Origin: Paralichthys olivaceus | Lineage: Eukaryota; Chordata; Actinopteri; Pleuronectiformes; Paralichthyidae | DNA length: 64,000 nt | Assembly (NCBI RefSeq): GCF_024713975.1 | Contig: NC_091108.1 | Location: 3,711,001-3,775,000, forward strand | Direction of reading: 5' to 3' | Shown here: piece after piece, positions 1-12,540 of the stretch | How the letters are laid out: the number at the start of each line of letters is the position of its first letter | Numbering within the stretch: position 1 is the first letter of the stretch | Translations under genes and position numbers: made by a program | Notes under the pieces: model-generated | Seen by the model: only the letters and a program-made list of their open reading frames with translations | Databases searched by the model: none | What the model was told of the DNA's origin: nothing

Positions 1-82
1 TAATTAGTGAGTCTGACAGGAATCTCCACTGAATTGAAGATGGAGTCTGTTTTATGGACATCGATGTGTTTGTCTGTAGCAG

Positions 83-3000
83 GAGGAGACCACAGTGAGC
101 ACTGTACCCAAGAAGAAGAAGAGCTCCATGCTGGACGTGAAGATCCAGTCTCTCCTCGAGCTCATCTGTGACCTTAAAGCCATGGAGGAGTGTGTGCTGG
201 AGATGAAGTTTGACACCCGGAAAGCTCCTCTCGGTGAGTCTGACGGAGATGAACAATAACATATTCGTACTAATTCCATTCCCACATTTTATCTACTTCT
301 ATGCTGAAGTTGTGACAACATGAGTAAATTCAGCTCTTGATCCTGTGGTTTTCAAACCTTTCCTTGCTTCATTCTTCCAATTCAGTGTTTCCTTTTTTCT
401 TTCCACACCCACAGGCAAACTGACCTCGGAGCAGATCCGTGCGGGCTACACTGCGCTGCAGAGAATCGAGGCGTGTTTGAAGAGGAAGGGCAACAGACGT
501 GAACTGCTGGAGGCCTGCAACCAGTTCTACACCCGCATCCCTCACGACTTTGGGTGAGGAGCGCGGAATGATGAGAGATTTAAAGGCTTTCAAAGCGTTT
601 CTCATTTGTCTCCATCTTCGATCATTAAAAGACGCTATTCTGCAGGTTGAAAACTCCCCCGATGATCGACACGAAGGAGGAGCTGAAGGAAAAGATTGCA
701 CTGCTGGAGGTGAAGGGATTATAAATAAATAAAATAAATGCATATTGTAAAATTCTTTATTAACATGTTTAAATTAACCTTTGCTGTATATTTTATTGCC
801 TCTTAATTGTCATATCTGATTTTACCCGGGGCTCGTCTTCTACTTCAAACATCGCATGACAAAGGAAAAACACACAGATAGCCAGTTAGCAAGTCGCCTG
901 TTTGTTAATCCCACTGTTTGTAAAGTGACTCCAGTTTCTTTTGGCCCATGATATAGAACAAGTTATTTCTGTTTTTCTTTTCAGGCACTAAGTGACATCC
1001 AGATAGCCGTGAAAATGGTCCAGTCCAGCGAGAACGGTGACGAACATCCTCTGGACAGACAGTACAGCTCCCTCCAGTGCAAACTACAGCCTCTGGACTG
1101 CCGCAGTGATGAGTTCAAGGTCTGTGTGTTGAGAACAAAGTACCTAAAACCAATTTAGTTGCATTTCAGCCATCAGGTGAGAAGAGGAATCTGTTGTAGA
1201 AGACAACTCTTTCTTGTCTTCAATACTTTTATTGTCATTATACAAGTTACAGGTACAGTCAGAATTAGTGTGAGTTCAGATCCCTGTAAGCACCAAGCAA
1301 CTCTTTGTTCTGAAGGTTATAGAAAAATATCTGCAGTCCACTCACGCCTCCACCCATCAGGACTACACCATGACCGTCCTTGACATGTTCTCAGTGGACA
1401 GAGACGGAGAGAGCAACAACTTCCTCTCACAGCTTCACAACAGGTAACACGGGTTAGAGACCAGCAGTGGCTTCTTTTGCCTCAGATGTTTTGCAGAAAC
1501 GCAGCTTCTGTATTTGCTTGAAAATCTGAAAGTTGTGGCAATTAAAAATAATAAATCCTCGTTCGTCTACCAGGACTCTGCTGTGGCACGGTTCCCGTCT
1601 GTCTAACTGGGTCGGGATCCTCAGCCAAGGGCTCAGAGTGGCTCCACCTGAAGCTCCAGCCACTGGATACATGGTAGGATGGATGGATGGATAGAAATAC
1701 CTGCACTGGATTCTTAATTTATATTTGTCTCAAAAATGAAGTCTGCTGCTCAAAAACGTCTAAAAAAGATTCAATAAATACACAATATTAAATGAATTCT
1801 GGGGAAAAAAATGTAAAATACAATCAACATAATCAAGTCATATGTCCCTGGCAACAGTATAATGGCTGAGAACTGTTAATACTTTGTATTTAGAATATAA
1901 CACATAACCTCACCGTCTATAAACTGTAAAGAATCGTCACAGTGATATTTTTTACCTCAGTAGTAATTTCACTTCCTTGTCTATCTCATCTACAGTTTGG
2001 TAAAGGTATCTACTTTGCTGACATGTCGTCAAAGAGCGCCAACTACTGCTTCGCCAGTCAGCAGAATCACGTTGGGCTGTTGCTGCTGTGTGAGGTGAGT
2101 TGACTGAATGTTTTCTGTTTTGTGTTAAATGTAGTAATCTGATTACACATGCCACCCTCACCCATCCCGTCACATGTTTAGACCAGGAGCAGCTTAATGT
2201 CTGGAAACAGGAATCTTTTTATTTTGTAGTTTTTTTCTGTGTGGTCGTTTTGTCTGTTTAAAGATTGTACATTCTATTTTTGTACAGCCTTGTTTTTAAC
2301 AAACTTAACAACTTGTTTTTAGAGCAGATTTTCTATTTCCAGGTCTCACATCTGCTCCTCATCACTTGTTTCCCAATAAAGCCAACATGGTTTTTTACCA
2401 TCACATGATGAGCCCGGTCCAGATGTGTTGCATCACTGTCCATGCTTTGTGTGTGTGTGTGTGTGCGTGGCCGCAGGTCGCGCTGGGAGACTGTCATGAG
2501 CTGCTTGATGCCGACTACGAGGCCAGTAATCTGCCGGCTGGAAAACACAGCACCAAGGGCCTGGGACAGACCGGACCTGACCCCAAAAACTCAGTCACCC
2601 TGTGAGTCCGTCTCACAGCACTCATTCATTTCATACAGGCCGGACATTGATTTAACCGTGTTACACAACACAAATCTTTACATTTATCCGAGGGGGGGTT
2701 TGTTAATTACATTAACAAATAAAAGACGTGAATAAAAAGAAAAGATTTAAGATGAAACGTTTATAATTTGTATAATGTTTGTTTGTTATGAGACACAAGC
2801 TCACGTTTTAGTCAGTTTTATTTCAGGAGTAGTCAGTACTATAAAAAGTTGTTGTTGTTGTTACCTTCAATAATAAACTATTAAAATTTTCCAGAATTTA
2901 GGCACCGATTACTTTAAAGTTAAAACTTCAGGTTTGTGCTCAAAGAAATGACTGAAAAATCGAAAATCTGTTAAGAAACGTGTTTTGAAAGAAGTTATGC

Positions 3001-3240
3001 TGAAGTTTACGATCGTTCAAAGTGTTGATGATGTGATCCAACCATCAGAGTGAGAATATATCCACCTCTCTCCCTCTCAGGGACGGGGTCACAGTGCCGA
3101 TGGGGCCTGGAGTAAAGACGGGGGTGGGTAAAAACGGCGCTTACTCCCTCCTCTACAACGAGTTCATCGTCTACAACCCTGCTCAGACCCGCATGAGATA
3201 CCTGCTGCGGATCCAGTTCAACTATTCTTCACTGTGGTGA
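83..3240 (+). CDS. parp2: PARP2 (poly(ADP-ribose) polymerase 2), 3' part
   Basis: Nuclear DNA-damage-activated enzyme that transfers ADP-ribose from NAD+ to proteins and chains. Nine exons are readable: 83-233 (start could be 80), 415-553, 646-709, 985-1119, 1316-1443, 1574-1673, 1996-2094, 2477-2601 and 3081-3240 (stop TGA). All are joined by GT-AG introns with matching phase. The first exon starts with a Lys-rich patch and runs into the helical regulatory domain ([11 protein letters not shown]). The catalytic fold follows, with the His of LLWHGS, the Tyr of GIYFAD and the Glu of LYNEFIVY, which is the H-Y-E triad of true PARPs. KHSTKGLG and the ending [12 protein letters not shown] match PARP2 rather than PARP1 or PARP3. 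The N-terminal tail and WGR domain are outside the window, so this model is partial at 5'. Linkage to tep1 agrees with the PARP2-TEP1 pair known in human. Confidence 0.92.
2448..2466. repeat. (TG)n microsatellite
   Basis: Short TG run inside the last-but-one parp2 intron, ending about 10 bp before the acceptor of the exon at 2477. Confidence 0.8.
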
Positions 3241-3949
3241 GGCTGTAAGAAAACCGTGTATCAGGATGGTATGTTACTTGAGCTGCTTTCAGACATGTGC
3301 TGAACTCCAGACGTTTTCCATGTAAAAAACTAAAACAATGCGAATGTACATGAAGGAAAAAAACAAGATGTTGAAGACGCAGACGAAAACATCAACTTGG
3401 AAAGACGAGCACCGAGAGTCTTGACGTTTAAGGTTCAGGGGGTGAGAGGAAAACCTTGGACATTTTCTAGAGTTCATGTCTGAAAACAAAGTCATTCTTT
3501 GTGGGTGGGGAGAGTTTGAAGCTTCTCAAATGTTTTTTTTTTTTTTTTTTTAATATCTGATGTTAAACTGAATTTATTAAAACTGTTTGTCACATAAAAC
3601 AATTCCAACACATCACTTTGTTCTAAGAGAATATACAACTGGCATTTTTCATGTTTTCTGATGTGAGTCAACAAGTCAAAATATAGAACCACCAATATAA
3701 TAATAATATTTAGCGCTATCTATGAACATCCTTAGAAGTTGAATTACATGTCACTGAATATTGTTTTTACCAATGTGTCTTATTAATGTTATAAAATTTG
3801 TGTAAACGATGAATTCAGTCCCCAAATTTTTTTTATTTATGTAAAAATGATACAAAAAGAATCTGTAAAAACAAAGATCATCATTCAAACTGGATGTGGT
3901 TCCGTTTTAATCATTACAATAAAAATAAAATACATTTTCATGTTGTTTG

Positions 3950-3995
<46 letters not shown>

Positions 3996-4044
3996 ATGTG
4001 TGTGTGTACATGTTTGTGTGTACATGTTTGTGGCTTGTTCAGTT
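3241..4044. other. Convergent 3' UTR zone between parp2 and Lifeguard gene
   Basis: No coding exon is visible. It holds a poly(T) run (3533-3551), an AATAAA on the + strand at 3918-3923 that could end parp2, and TTTATT at 3832-3837, which is AATAAA on the minus strand and could end the Lifeguard transcript. If both are used, the two 3' UTRs overlap by roughly 100 bp. Confidence 0.45.
3951..4031. repeat. (TG)n microsatellite, interrupted
   Basis: About 40 bp of pure TG followed by TACATG-interrupted TG. It lies just downstream of the Lifeguard stop codon, so it is probably inside that gene's 3' UTR. Confidence 0.9.
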
Positions 4045-6579
4045 TCACCTCCTCCCCAGTAGGAAAAGGAAGATGAGGATTATGTCGAGGTAGATGTTGA
4101 GAGCAGCGTTGATGTATTCTTCGGGATCCAGGCGGTAGCTCATCGCCCCCATCATCAGCTGACAGTCGATTATGAGAAACTGAGGCCGGCAGGAGGAGGA
4201 GGAGGAGGAGACGCAGGGTGAGAGACATTTTAACACATCACAGAAGGAAAACAATCGACAATGGCCGAATTTCAATTTTGCTGCTTCAGGTTCAGGATCC
4301 TGGTTTGAGCACACTGGCTCACAGAGGTACAAGTATTCAGATCCTGTACTTGCAGAAAAAGAAGTAATTGATTACGTTGCAAGTAAGTTTTGCATTAAAG
4401 GAAAACTCACATTCTGAGTTACCTTCAGTTATTGCTTTGTGCTCTGAGCTTTAAACCTCAGACTGTTTACAGGCTCCGCTACCTGAGTGATGTTGGGACT
4501 GTATGAAACCTACAAACCCAGAACTGCTTCCTAAATAAATAATCTAGAGCAAAAGTACTTTTTATGAATGTGTTCATCCTGCGTGGGTCTTGTTTGTGCA
4601 TCATCCCTTTAGATAGTTGTATCAGAATCATATATTGTATTTTTTGTGTTTCCCGTACCATTGAATACAGCAGAGCTCCCAGACATCCGTAGGCGATATT
4701 AGCGATGTCGGAGTAATAGAAGATGGAGAAGAATCCAAAAATGACCAGGTTGACAGACAGCATCAGCAGCATACCATAACAAGTGGTGAAATCATAACGG
4801 GTCTGAAAATAAAACACAATTTCATTTATTTTAATTTCAACCACAGGTACATTTCGAAGCAGCTCCTCGGCTGAGCCAGCTTGACTAACCTGTGCTGAGA
4901 AAGCGATGATTGCAACAGTAACCGCCAGCGTCACTCCCATCGTGACGACCACGGCAGTGGTCTCGTACAACGAGGCGAGGGTTCCCACCATGTATGAAAA
5001 GCTCAGCGTGACCACAACCTGTTGGAACAAGATGTTTTTAGTTTTGTTGGTGGGTTTGTTCTCGGAAGCTCTGCAGAGCAACCAAACAGGAAGAGACTCT
5101 TCTACTTCAACATCCCAACAAAACCTCAGCGGCTCAATGAGAACTCAGATGGAAACCGAACTAGAACAAGTAGTGTCACATGCCAAGAGAGGTTTATGTA
5201 GTCTGGAAATAAAGATGACAGCCCCCCGCCTAGTGGAGGACTGCAGCATAGGTCATAAATCCTGCCTCCTCCATGTTAGCAGATGACATAAGGACCAAAC
5301 TACTTGCGTGGTTGTCGAGTAAAGAGATGTTTATTCAGCAACATTTATCTGTGGCAGCAGCTCACCCAACATATTTCACTTCTCTTTCCAGGATGTGACT
5401 TTGTTTCACATTCAAGATCATTTTTACCTTTTAAACTTTCATTGTTTCAGTTATAAACATGAAATATGGGGATTACTGCTCGTTAGATATTTGTTGTGTG
5501 CGCATTAAAAACAGCAGGAGTTGGAGTATGGATAAAAGTGTAAATAGAAAGTAGAATTAAACATAAATGCAAAAGAAAGTGTAGTAAGAGACACAGAAGA
5601 TAAGATAAAAGTTAAAAAGTTATAATAATGAACATGAGACAATGAGTCATGAGACAAAGTTAAAACAAGAATGAAATGTAGGACTTTAAATTAGATTTAA
5701 AATGATCGATAGAAAAACTGACAACAAAGGAGGATGAAATGTTTATAACGACGAGAACGTCAGAATAAAATTGTGTTTCTGACTCACCAGTCCCACGACG
5801 TTCCAAGGGTAAAGACGACGGAAGGATTTACAGAGGGCGAGGGAGACGGTGACCACGGCGAAGATGATGATGGAGCTGACGAAGACCCATATGTCGTCCT
5901 GCACGGCCTTTTGGACCGTGCTGGAGAAGGTGAACACACACACCACACTGAAGGTGAAGAGCAGCTGCAGAGTCACGATGCAGAACACCTGCACGGGGAC
6001 GAGACAAAAGAATGAAGGGGAGCTTTATCAAAACATCAGCTGCAGCAGGAGTGAAGTTTGCAGCATTTAAAAAGCAAACTGATCGAAAAATGAGTAATGA
6101 GTTATCAGAATAAGAATCATCCAGAGTTAATGGAAGTGAAACCAACATAGTGTCTGGCATTGGTCGTTTTACTGTTCTGTCGAAATAAGAATGATTTATT
6201 ACAGCAAATATTATCTTGAAAGCATCTGTTAATTATATTTAAATCCTTCAACCTATGAGGAGGAGTTTTAATCAGTAGCTTAAAAACTCACCTTTCTCAC
6301 AAACCCTCTCCTCACCGTCTTGTCGTCAAAAGAACTCGAGGCTACGGGGGGAGTCGTGTCCGACTGGGTTTCAGGGCAAATGTCACGAAACGACTCGTAC
6401 GCAGCAGGCTGATCGGTGCAGGCCGTCTCAGTTTTGGTTGGACAGTACATAGCTGGGACTGTGGAGTAGGCCGGAGGTGGCTGCTGTTGGTAGGAGTACG
6501 GAGGTGGAGATGAAGACATCTCAGAGACGGGGGCGTCCTGCGTCTCTTTGGACACGATGGGGTCTGATGAGTCGGACAT
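4045..6579 (-). CDS. Lifeguard / TMBIM (Bax-inhibitor-1-like) family membrane protein
   Basis: Predicted 298-aa multi-pass protein of endomembranes. Relatives (GRINA/LFG1, FAIM2/LFG2, TMBIM1/LFG3) modulate Ca2+ and protect from apoptosis. Coding exons on the minus strand: 6292-6579 (ATG at 6579), 5788-5988, 4890-5018, 4659-4802 and 4045-4179 (stop at 4045-4047); all are phase 0. Residues 1-75 are Pro/Tyr/Gln-rich with PPPY (a WW-domain ligand). Family signatures follow: FDDKTVRRGFVRKVF, FRRLYPWN, then hydrophobic helices, SAQTRYDFTTC, and the C-terminal DCQLMMG and DPEEYINAALNIYLDII motifs. The protein stops soon after the last helix (LGRR). The family is certain; the paralogue is not. QTRYDFTTC is closest to LFG1/GRINA. 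Confidence 0.88.
5195..5295. mobile_element. Probable dispersed repeat fragment
   Basis: Within the 5018-5788 intron. The stretch around GACAGCCCCCCGCCTAGTGG and the following text resembles a non-coding repeat that I recall from other fish genomes. No terminal repeats or target-site duplication could be fixed by eye. Confidence 0.35.
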
Positions 6580-7250
6580 TGTGGAGGAACCTGGGGTCCA
6601 AACACGACGGTCATTTCAGAATCAAGGTTTTCACACACGAGGAGATTGCTTTGCTGTTTTGGTTCATTACAATAAACACGGAAGAGAAGAAAGAGTAGAA
6701 AAATAAGGGGAGAAGCAAATAAAAAAACAAGTTCTAAATAAAATAAGACTCAAGGAAATTATACATTATCTGAGAACAACAAAATCAAACAAATTCACAT
6801 GAAAAACCCCCAAAAGATTTAATTTTCTCACGATATAATACAAAGGACAGCAGATAAGTCCCTGAGAATATTTAAAAACTCACCTGATGATTGATTATCC
6901 TGGTGGTGGCTGATAAATTGACTGTCACTTGTTTAACTGTCTCATTATCTGGTCAATTTCAGCCTGTGTTGATGAAACAATGTGAGGTTGGTAGATTCTG
7001 TGGTTCATACTGTCGAGATGGAGAACTGTTGTAAATTCAGAAACTCCATCAGTTCATGGTTGGTTACATCAGCTCAGATTTTTCAAGCTCAACCAGACTT
7101 ACAACAGACCTGTTGCTCGAGCAGAGTTAGTATTAGGAAATAAAGCTGGACTCGTGGGGACACTTCTGTTCTCAGCAAACAGTTCATGTGAAACACTTTC
7201 ACATGACATCACATACAAGGTGCATCTACCGACTATTTAAACATCTGTAT
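6580..7250 (-). other. 5' UTR exon and promoter zone of the Lifeguard gene
   Basis: The ATG exon extends to 6590, where the plus strand shows CT (an AG acceptor on minus) after a pyrimidine-rich tract. A good minus-strand donor (CAG|GTGAGT) reads at 6884, so a non-coding first exon probably runs from 6884 upward to an unplaced start near 7.0-7.3 kb. A second possible donor sits at about 8519, which would give an alternative upstream exon. Confidence 0.45.
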
Positions 7251-8170
7251 GTGGAACACAAATCTCACAGTCGGTTCAATTAATCGGCTTCGCACTTGGC
7301 GTGTGTGTTGTTAGTCGCCTGAGGAAGTGCACTATTGAGTTTGGTTTGATTTGAACTTGTGATACCTTCAGTATTAATGAAAAAATTAACAAACAAGAGC
7401 TCTGTCGCAGTCAGTGGGGGCGGGGTAGTGTGTCTTCAGCCAAGTCTAATCTCTATTTGGCAATTTGTCAAAAGTAAAAGCACATTTTTTGTTTCGTTGT
7501 TGCAATGCTTTAACCTGAGCAGAATTACTTTTATTTTGAAAAGTTGTCAATTTGGGTGTGAGGATTGTGTCGGTCATTTAGCAGAATGCTGAATAAGCCA
7601 AATGCAATGTATGGATAAAAAAGAATAAAACATTTACTTTAAAGTCTTTACCGCAGATAAACCAGGTAGGATGAACACAAAGTTTTCTAACATCACTCTG
7701 CACCATGATTATAAAATATGTTGAATTAAAACATCTTATTTTGCTTTTGGACATTTCAGAGATGTTGTGTCGACCTGCTGAGGTAGAGACTTGTTTCCTT
7801 GTCTAGATTTTATTAGTCACAACCTCCTGAATTTATATGAGTTTTAAAAATTCCATCGTTACTTTCAGTTCACCCACATCACAAACACACGCAAACGTCT
7901 GATGTATTATTCAGTTTGATTAGATACAAGAAGGAATAAGAGCCTTAAATGTGAGCTCCTGAAATATAAAGTTAAAATAAAATAAAAAGTTTTGTTAGTA
8001 AAATGCTAAATTCAATAGGTTACAATGCCTTTTTTTTAAATTTTACGCAGTTGTTTCTAATCCGCTGTCAGAGATCTTAAAACTTCATAACTACAGCAAC
8101 TGGATGAGCAGATAAAATTGGATAAGATTGAAAAAATAATCTGTCGTGTTGAATTATACGAGGAAAAACT
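7250..8170. other. Intergenic, no feature recognised
   Basis: AT-rich DNA between the Lifeguard 5' end and the 3' end of the ZNRF-like gene. Short open frames here have no family signature and no splice context. Confidence 0.5.
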
Positions 8171-8460
8171 GGCAAAACTGTCACTTGGGGTCCAGTCCAA
8201 AAAAACAATCCGGACTGCGGCCCAGAGAGAACGAGGAGGGAAGACGAAACACTCAAGACCGCTTTCAGAAGGAAAGGAAATAAAGTTTTTAAAAAAAACT
8301 TTAGCCCCCGAAAATTCCCCTGAAATGTTTACAGGTAATAGAAAACAGATAACACCAAGTAAACAGCAGCACCCATTCACCAAAAACAAGCCCTCAACCT
8401 CCAGCTGGTTGAAAATAAAGCAATGTTAAACAGTTCACGCTTTCAGTGTGAGGTTGGTTC
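8171..8460. repeat. Partial duplicate of the ZNRF-like gene 3' UTR, with internal deletion
   Basis: Two blocks repeat the 3' UTR downstream of the RING gene in the same orientation. 8171-8271 matches 10497-10596, and 8301-8460 matches 11086-11254 apart from a few substitutions and a 9-bp gap. The 489 bp between the blocks in the parent are replaced by about 29 bp of A/T-rich sequence. The copy creates an open frame at 8118-8429, which is not a gene. Confidence 0.9.
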
Positions 8461-9114
8461 ACAGAAGTGGGATATTTGTTATTACGTGTTTTAGTTCTAT
8501 GAGGAGAATGATCTTACCTTATCTGCTGGATCACACTTGTGTCAGGTTGTGTAAGGAGGCAATAAGGACTGGTGTGTTATTTATATTATCAGTTTGTGGT
8601 TCAACTTTTCACTTCCTGATTGTGTGAGAAAAAAAAAAAAAAAAAGCCTGTGAGTTTGGAAACAAAAAATTTCCACTTTTACCGCAGACCTGGTCAGAGG
8701 ACGATAAACTGGAGGCTGAGGACTTACAGGAATCCACAAACACAATCCAACTATCTGGACAATAAAAAGTCAAATCTTCACTTCTGTCAGGGATCATTAT
8801 GATTTCATGGGTGTTTAGTTAGTTGGATTAAACAAAAACTTTAAACACATTAAAGAAAAGCCATAAATTTGGTGTGGATCCATATCAGGAGGCTGATCCA
8901 AGATAGTTTAAGATTAAGTGCCATTTGTCAACTACTAAATTAAATAAGTTACAACTGAAATAAAATAATTTAATAACATTTGTGTGATAACTCGATACCG
9001 CACAGTGTAATTTGTGTCATTTAAATTCCCCCATTGCAATAAGATTCTTGTTGCTTCAGGGTCTGAACGACAAGTACGACCACAAACACGTCACTGACAC
9101 AGAACAGACGTTCA
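8461..9114. other. Intergenic, no gene recognised
   Basis: AT-rich sequence with a poly(A) run at 8629-8645. Nothing coding was recognised beyond the possible alternative Lifeguard donor near 8519. Confidence 0.5.
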
Positions 9115-11810
9115 CAAAACATCTCTCACACATATTTATTGTAAAAAATACATATAAAAACCATTTCTGAGACATACAAAAGATTGGAGCTTAGAAACAG
9201 TATATTGAACAGACAAAGACCAAGCCATTTTTCTTGAATTGCATTACATATTTACAATTTAATAAATAAAATTCAATTTGTTTTTAATACCAGAGTAAAA
9301 GGCAGATTGTCCATATCTCAGGGGATGCAGATACTGCTGTGGTGGCTCTTTGAAAAAACATTCTCGTCGTCTAAAGCGTTGGTCTCAAAGCACAGGGCGG
9401 ACATGGGGCGGCCGGGCGGGAGGTCGGCGCCCTGTGATTTAGAACCGAGGAGTTTAGCGACATCTATACAAAACACCATCCTTGATTGGCGAGGAGCTGG
9501 TTTACACACAGAGCGTTTAGTTTAGCATTGGTAAAAATTGAGGTATTGCACCACACAGCTTCAAGGGGGTAAGAAAGTAAATGAGAGTAACGTGGGGTAT
9601 CAGATTGTCCGTTATTTTTTTCTTCAATATAATCGACAACCAAACCACCACCCACCCCCCACCCCCGTCTCCCAAAAACACACACACACACACACAAACA
9701 CCCCCTCCCCTCCCAGCCAAAGTATACAACATCATAACTTATCACCACAACAAATGTAACATCTAATGATCAATACACCTCATCCTCCGCACTCGCTCAC
9801 ACAATGCCCTCATTGCACAGACACACTTTTGGCATCATTTTTCTAGTCTCTGATACAAAATAAAGAGAGCAAACATGCACGGGGCTGCCCCCGAGTGGCG
9901 GGACGAGTCGTAGCACCTCAGTCTGCAGAACACCAGGGATCAGAGAAGAAAGAAAAACAAACTTGGGCGAATAAAGCAGCCAGTGGGAAGCCTGTGCACC
10001 GGGCTGACCTCGAAACTGATCAATGCTCGCTGCAGGAAAGACCAGGACACATGGCGCAGACTCGCCCTTTGAGCAGGCAGCCACAGCAATCAATTTTTGT
10101 TCTTTCCCAGTTTCCCTCGGCCCGCGCTCGACCTGCATCTGTCGAGCAGCCTTATTGTTGGGCCTCCGCCTCAGCCGGGTCACGAAAACACTACAAAAAC
10201 CTGCTTGCACAAGAAGTCCGTCACCAGGCAAAGGCAATCAACACACACAAAACAAGGCAAAGGAAAGCCCTCGAACACGTTAAGCAGTAATCATGATCCT
10301 AATGTGATGATATCATATTTAAAAAACTTAAAAAATAGGCGGGGTGGGGGTTACGTAATTATTAACCATCAGCTGTCCGTAGCCTGCAGTGTCGGGGAGA
10401 GAGGCAGATGCCACATGGTGTAAACATGCCCCAAAAATACATCCCTCAACCCGTCACTTTCATCCCTCCCTCAATCTGGCTTTAATGGAGCCAGATGGCA
10501 AAACTGTCACTTGGGGTCCAGTCCAAAAAACAATCCGGACTGCGGCCCCGAGAGAACAAGGAGGGAAGACAAAACACTCCAGACCGCTTTCAGAAGTAGA
10601 ACAGGACCGCGAGAGTCACCCACAGTTCGTACCAATGCCACATGTAACAGGATGTTCGCCGGCGTGACTCATAGAAAAAAGGAAAAGCTTTAAAATTTAA
10701 AAGGGTTAACCCGCTTCACCAAGCAGACTTCTGGGCAGTTTACAGTAAACACACACACACACACACACACACACTCTTGAATACACAAACATTCTCAGGA
10801 CATTTCCTGTCCCTGGTTATCATTTTAACACACAGACGTATTCACACACTCACTACCCAGACCTTATGTGGGGGAAATAAAAAAAAAAAAAAAAAAAAAA
10901 AACAGCCTTGAGGGACAAAAGTGCTCAAATTGGTGCCAACACCAGCGCTGCTATGACCCTATGGAACTCCCACAACCTTCCAAACACTCACCAAGTAGCA
11001 GCACGTTAAACTCAGCGCTTACCAACCACCTACGAGAAACTGACCTACTGAGGAAAAAATAAAAAATAAAAAAGAGGAAAAACATTTAGCCCCCGAAAAT
11101 TCCCCTGAAATGTTTACAGGTAATAGAAAACAGATAAGACCAAGTAAACGGCAGCACCCATTCACCAAAAACAAGCCCTCAACCTCCAGCTGGTTGAAAA
11201 TAAAGCAATGTTTATGTGGTTAAACAGTTCACGCTTTCAGTGTGAGGTTGGTTCATTTGGGTTGAGCCGAGGAAAGATAACATTCATCGGATGTACGACG
11301 TGGAACAATACTCTTTTTGCAAAATACTTGATAAAATGACTGATCCCATTCGGAGGGAGAAAAATACACAGGAGCGTCCAGTCACAGTCAGAAAAGCTTG
11401 TTTTTCTCCATGTTCCTCCTCCAAGTTCAAGATCTGTCTGGGGCACGTTCCGTCATTCTGGTGGGATATCATGGAGTTGATGTTTTTTTGTTTTTTTTTT
11501 TAAAGTAAGAGTCAAGCCGAGTCCGTGAAATAAAAAAGGAACCCCTCCACTTCTGTTTCAACAAGGGTCCACAGGTTAGACAGTGCAGCTGTTTTTCTTT
11601 TTTGTTGTTGGAGTTTGGCTTGAAATGGTCTAGACCAAGTTCAAATGGACTGATCCGAATGGAGAGCATCGTGTGTGACGCACTGTAGCTTCCTGCTGTG
11701 ATCTTCTGTTTTCCACTCAAATATGGGTTTGTGTCTGAGAGGGACTGGGGGCTTTTAGTATTCAATAACACATCTTTATTGGGATTTAATTAGGATTCAG
11801 TGTAGTCTCC
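9115..11810 (-). other. Terminal 3' UTR exon of the ZNRF-like gene
   Basis: A minus-strand acceptor (pyrimidine tract, CAG|GAGACT) lies at 11810. It can join to the donor at 12498, which is 43 nt past the stop codon. Below it, about 2.7 kb without a coding frame leads to TTTATT at 9135-9140 (AATAAA on minus), so cleavage near 9115 is likely. It contains CA repeats (9678-9696, 10749-10774), poly(A) at 10881-10902 and the parent copy of the 8171-8460 duplicate. The junction lies within 55 nt of the stop, so it should not trigger nonsense-mediated decay. Confidence 0.6.
10749..10774. repeat. (CA)n microsatellite
   Basis: Run of CA dinucleotides inside the predicted 3' UTR exon of the RING gene. 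Confidence 0.9.
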
Positions 11811-12540
11811 TGTAAAGGAAGAAAAGGGAAGAGAGAGATGATTAGACAAAGTGCTGCATATTGTAAAGAATGTACTGAAACATAGTGTTAGTTGCGGCTC
11901 TAGTAACTCTAGTGTGTTGCTCAGTCGTGAAATAGTATAAACTGATCATAACGCTTTGTTGTTCACTGTACACCTTCCTCAGGGAATATAAAACCTGTTG
12001 CTATGGATACAGTACCACTTGACACAGCAGCTCACATCTGAATGATGCGTTTGCAGTGGACGTACGTCACTTACTTTAATGAACGTTTGAGACTCTTTCA
12101 TTGTTCTTCAAGTTCTACAGATTTTTGTGTTCAGACATTTTATTTTCATCTTTTCTCATAGTGGGACATCTAAAAATACAAAGAGCCATTGTTGTTGCCA
12201 GGCAGGTTTACACATGCGAAGGATCTGCTGTGACGTGTTTGTGTAAAGCATAAATATAAAAATAGGAAACAGTATAAAAATCATGAGATGAAGGATTCTG
12301 TAATATGAGCAATAAATATTTACAATTTGACTTATGTCAAAAGAAATGATGATAACGTCCATGTTTTTTTATGCTGATTGACTCCAAGATTCTAGTTTAT
12401 GTTACAGCAACTTTTTATTCACAACCATGGCACATGTGCTACTGCGCTTCGTCTACAACAGCACAGTTGTCTCTCGGTCAGTGTGACGTGTGCGTACCTG
12501 AGTCGGGTTGGTCACTGTGCAGGAACATGTGACCCGGGAG

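Noticed and set aside
8118-8429. Open frame of about 103 codons on the plus strand
   Set aside because: It lies in the duplicated 3' UTR segment of the neighbouring minus-strand gene; there is no family signature and the parent copy is non-coding.
9895-10667. Several overlapping open frames on both strands
   Set aside because: They fall in the predicted 3' UTR of the RING gene, have low-complexity translations and lack splice or start context.
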